Below are positions 56,121 to 62,313 of a stretch of DNA of 64,000 bases, piece after piece. Every line of letters starts with the position of its first letter. Positions within the stretch are counted from its first letter, which is position 1. Below the pieces are notes generated by a model that had not been told where the DNA came from, searched no databases, and worked only from the letters and a program-made list of their open reading frames with translations. Position numbers and translations under genes: made by a program. This DNA comes from Pleomorphovibrio marinus (GTDB lineage Bacteria > Bacteroidota > Bacteroidia > Cytophagales > Cyclobacteriaceae), in NCBI RefSeq assembly GCF_003347495.1, contig NZ_QCXY01000003.1, positions 186,001 through 250,000 on the forward strand. The letters run 5' to 3'.

Positions 56121-57131
56121 TCAGCGAACCCCAAGTTGTTGGATATACCTTTCTTTGTGTTTTAAAAGGGCAAACACCTCATCGTGATAGCTGCTGAATC
56201 CGGGTAGGGGTATGCCGTTTTCAGGAATAGGGTCAGTGCCGTAGCCAGTCTGGAACATGTCGTGATGATAGATCACATAGCCACCTTCCTTCCAGATATT
56301 ATAGGTGTGTATGATATGGTCAGCCGCTAGTGTTGGGGTCTTGGGGCCTCCAAATTGAGGAGTGCCCTTTCGGGCGGGCTCATCGTCCACCACCGGCTTT
56401 TGGTATCTGCTAAGTAAATACCTTACCTCAGTAGCCGCGACTTCCCAGTGTCTGTGGTCTGACCTAGTGGTGTGGGGGGAAAGAAAATCCAGCGCGGCAT
56501 TTTCCTGTGGGGAGCCCAATACCCCTGCGTAACCGGGCGAATTTGTCACCAGGCGCACAGGGTCTATGTCCCGGATGATTTTCACATAGTCCACCGTTCG
56601 GTAATCATGTTCGTTCCAGATCTGAAAAATCAGGTTGCGATGGGCTTTCAGTTCGTTGGCCATATGCTCCACAGCGCGTTCAGAAGCCCCATCTTCCAAA
56701 ATAAGCCCTTCGTTCCAACTCTCCCTGGAAAACAAGACCAGTAGGATCACCGTGTCCGTTTCCAGGGCATCTTCCAATAGGGAGACTATTTTTTCCTTGA
56801 TTTCCGGTTTTAAGCTGCCATCCCCATTATAGGGAGTTTGCCCTTTTCCGGCATCGATAAAGCCCCTCTCATTGTCCCATTGGCACCAGACCCTGATCAC
56901 ATTGATGCCGTGGTCTTGAAATTCCTTTAGGTATTCTTTTCTCTTTTCCGGGGAGGCATTAAAGGCCTCATTGTACAAGGCATTGAAAAAACTGATGCCC
57001 GTATATTCGAAATGTTTACCATTTCTAAAAAACTGGGTGCCTTTGATGGTGATGTCCTGTTGGGATTGGGCTGGGGTTGCGGAAATCAACATAGAGATGG
57101 CCAAATATAAAATGACTGGGTGATGATTCAT
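56121..57131 (-). CDS. Secreted GH5-like hydrolase
   Basis: About 336 residues with a signal peptide (MNHHPVILYLAISMLISATPAQS). A cellulase-like (beta/alpha)8 protein: NGKHFEYTGISFFNALYN, INVIRVWCQWDNERG, LIFQIWNEHDYRT with the probable acid/base Glu after Asn, and VVDDEPARKG near where the nucleophile Glu should fall. No carbohydrate-binding module. The start at 57131 is fixed by the signal peptide; the frame extends to 57215. It follows the GH31 gene in order on the minus strand, 144 bp apart, so both may act on the same glycan. Confidence 0.82.
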   Translation of the reverse strand: MNHHPVILYLAISMLISATPAQSQQDITIKGTQFFRNGKHFEYTGISFFNALYNEAFNASPEKRKEYLKEFQDHGINVIRVWCQWDNERGFIDAGKGQTPYNGDGSLKPEIKEKIVSLLEDALETDTVILLVLFSRESWNEGLILEDGASERAVEHMANELKAHRNLIFQIWNEHDYRTVDYVKIIRDIDPVRLVTNSPGYAGVLGSPQENAALDFLSPHTTRSDHRHWEVAATEVRYLLSRYQKPVVDDEPARKGTPQFGGPKTPTLAADHIIHTYNIWKEGGYVIYHHDMFQTGYGTDPIPENGIPLPGFSSYHDEVFALLKHKERYIQQLGVR

Positions 57132-57289
57132 ATTTTGGGTTTTTTTATAAAAAAACGGGATTTTCAGGGAAAAGCAAAGGGGAATGGGGAATTTAAATCG
57201 TGATAACAAGGTCATAATGAGGCTGGCTTGATCCTTTGGAAAAGCTCAAGTGTGATTTTAATAATTTACATTTGATTAAGAAATTTATT

Positions 57290-57469
57290 TCAGGTTTCCT
57301 GTTTACGCCTGCTTGCGAGTATCCACGGGTGCAGCAATGCGATCACAAACACCATAGCACTGATAAATATCCCCCGGGAATACACTATATCTTCAGAAAA
57401 AATTTTTAATGCGGCAAATAAGATTACTCCAATAGACGATATTAATAATAAATAAAATGTACTTTTCAA
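57290..57469 (-). CDS. Small two-helix membrane protein
   Basis: A 59-codon frame from a TTG start directly preceded by an in-frame stop three codons upstream. Two hydrophobic segments (TFYLLLISSIGVILFAALKI and FISAMVFVIALLHPWIL) are joined by a short charged loop; the C-terminus is basic (SRRKQET). Its position upstream of the GH5-like gene on the same strand suggests a small accessory membrane protein. No similarity is recognised; support is the clean topology. Confidence 0.4.
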   Translation of the reverse strand: MKSTFYLLLISSIGVILFAALKIFSEDIVYSRGIFISAMVFVIALLHPWILASRRKQET

Positions 57470-57895
57470 GCTTATTTATTTCTCTTATTGCACACCCTTA
57501 ACCTGCTCCAATTATGCATAATGGTCTAAAAATCTTACGTCCGAGGTGTTTTTTTGGTGTTTGGGAAACGCAAATGGACTGGTGTTGCGGGAGCTGTGCA
57601 TTTCGTTCCGCCATCTTGTTTGGACCACCCCCTTTTTCCCCAGTTCTCCTTCCATCGTTGTTTCTCTCCCCCTTCCCTTTTTATACCTCATAGCGTAAAA
57701 TCAAACCTACGTATTTAACAACTCCTTGTAAATTTGTGACAGGACTAACAATGAGTAAAATTTTAATCTGTAAACTTTTTTCAGGACGAGTCATTTGAAA
57801 ACCTCATTGGTCAGATTGGCTAATACCTCAACAGTTCTACCAAAAAATTTCAGTTGATTTTTTTAAATTGCCCGATTAATCAACAAAAGATCACT
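57470..57895. other. Intergenic region upstream of the WYL gene
   Basis: About 420 bp, no credible gene. The last 180 bp are AT-rich and likely hold the promoter of the WYL gene, but no exact TAnnTTTG was found in place. Confidence 0.45.
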
Positions 57896-58930
57896 ATGCC
57901 CAAAAACAGGTTTGCGGAAGTGCGGTACCGAGTCTTGGATGAATGCCTTCGTGATAAGCTACATTACTATACGTTAGAAGAGTTGGGCCAAAAATGCGAC
58001 GAGGCCATTTTTCAAATTGATGAAATAGAGCGTCCCCCTATTTCCCTTAAACAAATCCGAAATGACCTGAAATTTATGGAAAGCGAGGCCGGGTACAAAG
58101 CCGAGATCGAAAGTATCAAGATGACGGGTTCCAAAAAACATTATTTTCGATATGCAGACCTAGGTTTTTCCATCAACAAAAAGCCCTTGACAGAGGAAGA
58201 TTTACAGAATTTAAAAAGCTCTGTTTATATCCTCCAGAGATTTGGTGGACTACACAACGAGGATTGGATCAATGAATTCGCCGCAAGGATTGAAAGCCTG
58301 CCTGAAAAAAAGGAAGAGAAAGTCAGTCCAAAAATTGAAATTATCCTTTTTGAACATCAAGATATAGATGGAGGAGGAGAATGGATCATTACTCTCTATA
58401 AGGCCATCGAAAAAAAACATTGTCTCAGTATCACCTACCGCGAATTCGGGGCCGAACAGGATAAAGTCTATCAGGTTTCTCCCTACTTACTAAAACAATA
58501 TAACCGCAGATGGTTTTTGCTCTGTAAAAGCGAGGCATTGGATCAAATCACCACTCTCCCTTTGGACAGGATCAAAGATGTGCAACCCAGTAACCTATCG
58601 TTTAGCTTCTATCCGGACAACAATCCGGCGGAATTTTTTGAGGATGTCATTGGGGTAATTAATAAAAAGGAGGATCCTGTAGAGAAAATTGTTTTAGAAG
58701 TGCACCGGGAACTACTCCCCTATGTGGAGTCCAAGCTGCTCCACGAAAGCCAGAAGAAATCCAAACCCACTGCTGACCCGGATTGGTTCACCGTGGAACT
58801 TCAGGTCAAGCCAAATTATGAATTTTACTCGGTGATTCTGTCCCATGGACGGAAGATGCGCGTGGTTTCCCCTTCCCGTGTAAAAGCCAAAATCAAGTCA
58901 TTTATCAAGCAAATGGCTTCGTATTACTAG
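57896..58930 (+). CDS. WYL-domain transcriptional regulator
   Basis: About 344 residues. N-terminal winged-helix-like part starting MPKNRFAEVRYRVLDECL, then a WYL domain at about 160-245 (LYKAIEKKHCLSITYREF, YLLKQYNRRWFLLCKS) and a C-terminal WCX-like extension ending RVVSPSRVKAKIKSFIKQM. WYL proteins act as regulators sensing nucleic acid or nucleotide ligands and are frequent next to CRISPR and other defence systems. ATG 57896 is chosen over a TTG at 57854. A strong terminator follows, so it is probably not co-transcribed with the next genes. Confidence 0.9.
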   Translation: MPKNRFAEVRYRVLDECLRDKLHYYTLEELGQKCDEAIFQIDEIERPPISLKQIRNDLKFMESEAGYKAEIESIKMTGSKKHYFRYADLGFSINKKPLTEEDLQNLKSSVYILQRFGGLHNEDWINEFAARIESLPEKKEEKVSPKIEIILFEHQDIDGGGEWIITLYKAIEKKHCLSITYREFGAEQDKVYQVSPYLLKQYNRRWFLLCKSEALDQITTLPLDRIKDVQPSNLSFSFYPDNNPAEFFEDVIGVINKKEDPVEKIVLEVHRELLPYVESKLLHESQKKSKPTADPDWFTVELQVKPNYEFYSVILSHGRKMRVVSPSRVKAKIKSFIKQMASYY

Positions 58931-58967
58931 TCCGGTTGCCAATTCCCAATTTTAAGGGATTCCGTAG

Positions 58968-59007
58968 AAAGCCCAAGTAGGAAAATATATTTCCCACTTG
59001 GGCTTTT
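58968..59007 (+). terminator. Rho-independent terminator after the WYL gene
   Basis: AAAGCCCAAGT (58968-58978) pairs with ACTTGGGCTTT, with inner GG/CC and A/T pairs around AAATATATTT, and ends in TTTT. A nearly perfect hairpin; it separates the WYL gene from the next unit. Confidence 0.85.
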
Positions 59008-59047
59008 ACTTTGTATCTCAATCAAACGGATATAACCAAGAGAAGAG

Positions 59048-59395
59048 ATGGAAATCCTAAAACAAGCAACAAACATAAGCTTCAGCCGGCATGGGAGTAT
59101 GCGGCTACAGCAGCGGGGAATAAGCAGAGCATCGGTAACTTCAGTATTGACTTACGGTAAAATGATTCATAAGCAGCACCTGAAGTTTTTCTATCTCCCA
59201 AAGTCAATTATCCGCTCAGCCGGTTTAAGAGACACTGATGGATTATCTAACCTGATCGTTATCACGGACCTTGCTCAGGAAGAAGTCATTACCTGCTATA
59301 AGAGCGAAAAGGGAGTACACAGCATCAAGAAAAAACCAAAGCGGTTGCGCAAAAAGAAACTTGAAAGCAAGCGTGAAAATAGATTTCCCACTTAG
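59048..59395 (+). CDS. DUF4258-like protein
   Basis: A 115-residue protein with the DUF4258 pattern: SFSRHGSMRLQQRGIS, VTSVLTYGKMI, SNLIVITDLAQEEVITCYKS. These small proteins share a fold related to RelE/ParE toxins and often sit near toxin or defence genes. Here the C-terminus carries a strongly basic tail (IKKKPKRLRKKKLESKRENR) that could bind nucleic acid. It is the first gene after the WYL terminator, 34 nt before the next start, so likely the head of the four-gene unit. Function unknown. Confidence 0.75.
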   Translation: MEILKQATNISFSRHGSMRLQQRGISRASVTSVLTYGKMIHKQHLKFFYLPKSIIRSAGLRDTDGLSNLIVITDLAQEEVITCYKSEKGVHSIKKKPKRLRKKKLESKRENRFPT

Positions 59396-59418
59396 CGCAT
59401 AAACTTGTAACATAAAAA

Positions 59419-59424
59419 AGGAGG
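59419..59424 (+). promoter_or_regulatory. Consensus Shine-Dalgarno site of the HNH gene
   Basis: AGGAGG lies 5 nt before the ATG at 59430. A full consensus is rare in Bacteroidota, which mostly start translation without it. It decides the start of the HNH gene. Confidence 0.8.
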
Positions 59425-59429
59425 TAGCT

Positions 59430-59720
59430 ATGACAACATTAACCATGGCTAAAGAAGCCAAAAAATACAGCGAAGGATTAGAAGACATCCGATGGAAGCA
59501 ACTCAGAAAAAGAGTGCTAGAAAGAGACGGTCACCGGTGCAGGTGTTGCGGGAAAAGCGAGGGCATACTACAGGTCCACCACCGTCAATACCACCGATGC
59601 AAGACCAGCGGAGAATGGCGAAAGCCCTGGGAGTATCACCCGGTATTCTTGGTCACCCTTTGCGAGGGGTGCCATTATAGAGGACATCAGCAATTTTCAA
59701 TACCTATAAAAGACATATAA
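59430..59720 (+). CDS. HNH endonuclease
   Basis: A 96-residue protein with a compact HNH/McrA-like domain: zinc Cys pairs C37/C40 (CRCCG) and C78/C81, catalytic LQVHHRQYH at 48-55, and LCEGCHYRGH at 77-86. Length is that of a stand-alone HNH nuclease. It would nick or cut DNA. It is followed after 2 nt by the coiled-coil gene and preceded by the DUF4258 gene, so it is probably the effector of this unit. Confidence 0.9.
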   Translation: MTTLTMAKEAKKYSEGLEDIRWKQLRKRVLERDGHRCRCCGKSEGILQVHHRQYHRCKTSGEWRKPWEYHPVFLVTLCEGCHYRGHQQFSIPIKDI

Positions 59721-59722
59721 TC

Positions 59723-60283
59723 ATGACAATACTCAGTAGAATTTTCGGAAAAAAGTCCACAGGCACCCAGCAAGAGGCCGCAGTGGCACCCCTAGAGCGG
59801 GAGTTGTTTTTGGAGGACAGGCACCCTGTAGAGCTGTTTCCTGAGAAGGAAGAGCGGCAAGGGAGAGAGGAGGCCAGCATATTGGGGGATCTTTTGGATA
59901 AGGACTATCTGGCCATGGGACAGCGCGATGGGTATGAAGACCGCAGCGGAACCTTTCTGGAAGGGCATTTGGAGGTGATTGCGGCAGATTTCAGGAGAAG
60001 GCTCTACCAGGCGCAAAGCGAGATTGAGCATCATATGCATGGGGTTTCAACCCTGCTTACCGAAAGGACCAGGGAGCACATGCCAGACCAGTTCCATATG
60101 CTGGAAAGAAAGCTTGCCCAATTGGAGCAGCAGCAACGGGAAGTACTTAGGGAAATAGACCTTGCGCCTATGGGTCAGGGCTATATAGAGGTGGCCTTCA
60201 GGAGGTATAAAGAAGGCTTTAGGAAAGGGTTCACCCTTAGAATGGAAGAAGATATTTTATGTAAAGGACAACAAACGCTATAA
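59723..60283 (+). CDS. Coiled-coil protein of unknown function
   Basis: A 186-residue charged protein. The first half is acidic, with few structure cues (ELFLEDRHPVELFPEKEE). The second half is a helical coiled coil with QAQSEIEHHMHGVSTLL and MLERKLAQLEQQQREVL, ending in YIEVAFRRYKEGFRKGFTL. No membrane span. It lies 2 nt after the HNH gene and 4 nt before the DUF4407 gene, so it is probably a linker or regulator between them. Unrecognised. Confidence 0.7.
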   Translation: MTILSRIFGKKSTGTQQEAAVAPLERELFLEDRHPVELFPEKEERQGREEASILGDLLDKDYLAMGQRDGYEDRSGTFLEGHLEVIAADFRRRLYQAQSEIEHHMHGVSTLLTERTREHMPDQFHMLERKLAQLEQQQREVLREIDLAPMGQGYIEVAFRRYKEGFRKGFTLRMEEDILCKGQQTL

Positions 60284-60287
60284 GATC

Positions 60288-61289
60288 ATGACAGTACTAC
60301 AACTATTTACCCGACTGTTTGGCTACGATTACGACAAGGTTAGGGCGCAGCCCACAGCAAGCCGACAAAAGATAGTGACATTGGGCACCCTACTACTTAT
60401 TCCCGTGATGTTATGGATAGTATCGGGGTTTTACATCAGCAGGCACCTTATGGGAGCCACTTTATTCGCCGCTTCTATGGTGGGGCTGTTCTTGGGGGGC
60501 GTCATGTTGATCATTGACCGGAGTTTTATCGCCTCTCCCAAGGGCGAACATGGGGCAGTGTTGCTCTACTACAGGCTGGCATTTGCCTTAATCACCACCT
60601 TGCTGGGGGCCTTGGCACTGGACCTTATGGTGTTTGGAGGTGACTTGGAGGAATACAGGGTAGCAAAAGGTGAGGCCATCTACCAAGAGGCCTTGGACGG
60701 CCATGTGGCGCAGCACCATGGGTCCCTGGATGGGTTGAGATCAGAAATCGCAGATGAAGAGGCTGACTATAAGAGGTTGCATGCAGCGTATATCCTAGAT
60801 ATGGATGGAAAAGGAGGTACCCGAAAGTATGGGGAGGGTCCTGTAGCCAAAGCCAAAAAGAGGGCCGCAGATGAGCGCAAAGCGAGTCTGCAGGGGTTGA
60901 GGGCGAAGCTGGACCGGGAGAAAGAACGGCTTGAGCAGGAGGCAAGGGAACATGCCGGCAAGGTGAGCACCCAGAAAGGCGATGCCCTGCTCAGCAAGTT
61001 GGAGGACTTGCATGGCCTTCTGGGCGAGAGGCCTATGGGAATGGCGGTGTACCTGGTGTTTCTGGCCGCGGTATTTATGTTAGAGACCGCCTTTGTGATC
61101 ATTAAGTTCACCTGCTCCCAGACCCTCTATGAGGACTTGCTTAAGGCAGAGGAGGACATAGGAAAGTATAGGTTGGCAAGGATGCGTGAGCGTAGGGAAA
61201 GAATGCTTACCGAGGATGGGATTATGGGTTCCACAGCGGACAAAGTAAGGCGCATCAGTGGGGGGGCTGAAGCACGCAAGATGGTATAA
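60288..61289 (+). CDS. DUF4407-like four-helix membrane protein
   Basis: A 333-residue membrane protein matching DUF4407: spans at about 30-50, 54-77 (ending LIIDRSF), 95-117 and 248-272, with a long coiled-coil region of about 120 residues (GLRSEIADEEADYKRLHAAY, GLRAKLDREKERLEQEAREH) between the third and fourth. The coiled coil should project outside or inside as a stalk. The C-terminal ~60 residues are charged. DUF4407 has no known function. In this unit it would be a membrane anchor or sensor for the HNH nuclease; that is inference. A terminator lies about 90 bp after the stop. Confidence 0.85.
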   Translation: MTVLQLFTRLFGYDYDKVRAQPTASRQKIVTLGTLLLIPVMLWIVSGFYISRHLMGATLFAASMVGLFLGGVMLIIDRSFIASPKGEHGAVLLYYRLAFALITTLLGALALDLMVFGGDLEEYRVAKGEAIYQEALDGHVAQHHGSLDGLRSEIADEEADYKRLHAAYILDMDGKGGTRKYGEGPVAKAKKRAADERKASLQGLRAKLDREKERLEQEAREHAGKVSTQKGDALLSKLEDLHGLLGERPMGMAVYLVFLAAVFMLETAFVIIKFTCSQTLYEDLLKAEEDIGKYRLARMRERRERMLTEDGIMGSTADKVRRISGGAEARKMV

Positions 61290-61377
61290 GGGGTGCTGGT
61301 GCCCGGGGAAGTTTTTATTGGGTGATCATTTTTTGTACCCGGGCCCAGTTTTTAGGTTTCAGCGGTGATACCGTTTA

Positions 61378-61404
61378 CAAAAATACCCCGATCCGGGTAT
61401 TTTA
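61378..61404 (+). terminator. Terminator after the DUF4407 gene
   Basis: AATACCC-CGATC-CGGGTATT with flanking A- and T-runs. It nearly repeats the recQ terminator at 5548-5577, differing in one base of the stem. It ends the HNH-coiled coil-DUF4407 run before cas6. Confidence 0.75.
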
Positions 61405-61617
61405 TTTCTGGAAATGAGCCAGTACTTTGGCTTTCTCAAAACACAAAATAGGATAAAAGAAAGGAAAACCCTATATTAAATCTTTCATTTGGTTTTTTAA
61501 GCCAATTCAGGGGTATAATCGGCAGATCTTTTTTATGGGTTAAGATACTGTTTGTTAGTGGGGTTACATCAAAATAAGTGTTTACAAGAAATTGCATTTA
61601 ACTAAAATCTATAGGCC

Positions 61618-62313
61618 ATGCCAAAGGTAAGGGTAGTAAAAATCATTTTTGACACCGAATTGCGGGTTCATGAGATTCCCAAATTCAGGGGTGCGGTGAT
61701 CGATATGGTGGGCAGTGAACATGTGTCCTTCCACAACCATTTGGGGGACAGCAAGTACCACTATGCCTATCCGGTGGTGCAGTACAAGACCCATGGCCGC
61801 AAGGCGGGAATCGTATGCATTGAGGATGGGGTGGAGGATATCCACCACTTTTTTAGCAAGAATGCTGGATCAATAAAAATAGGAGACCAAGAAAGAGAAT
61901 TACATGTTAGTTCCGTAAAGATAAATAAGTTCGAAGTTCAAGTTTGGGATAGCCTATTTAAATACGAAATAAAAAATTGGATCCCATTTAATGAAAATAA
62001 TTACCAAAAATTTAAAAAAGTAGAATTCGAAGTTGATAAAATCCATTTTATGGAGAATATTTTAATCGGTAATATACTGTCATTTGCAAAAGGTATAAAC
62101 TGGAAAATTAACAAAAACATTATTGTAAAAATAAGTGAAATTAAAAACAGTTATTGGATAAATTACAAAGGAGTTAAGTTAAAATCATTCCATTTTACTT
62201 TCAAAACAAACGTATTTTTACCCTATGATATTGGTCTAGGTAAAGGTTCAAGTATAGGATTTGGAACTCTTTTTAAATATTCGAGTAATAAAAAACTTAA
62301 TAGACGTGAATAA
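61618..62313 (+). CDS. cas6: CRISPR-associated endoribonuclease Cas6
   Basis: Processes the CRISPR precursor RNA. A 231-residue protein of the Bacteroidota Cas6 type: IPKFRGAVIDMVGSEH, HNHLGDSKYHYAYPVVQYK, GIVCIEDGVEDIHHFF, KYEIKNWIPFNENNYQKF, and the Gly-rich C-terminal loop GLGKGSSIGFGTLFKY that binds RNA. GC is about 50% for the first 240 bp and about 25% for the next 420 bp. It overlaps the next gene by 8 nt. The catalytic His is not assigned. Confidence 0.9.
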   Translation: MPKVRVVKIIFDTELRVHEIPKFRGAVIDMVGSEHVSFHNHLGDSKYHYAYPVVQYKTHGRKAGIVCIEDGVEDIHHFFSKNAGSIKIGDQERELHVSSVKINKFEVQVWDSLFKYEIKNWIPFNENNYQKFKKVEFEVDKIHFMENILIGNILSFAKGINWKINKNIIVKISEIKNSYWINYKGVKLKSFHFTFKTNVFLPYDIGLGKGSSIGFGTLFKYSSNKKLNRRE

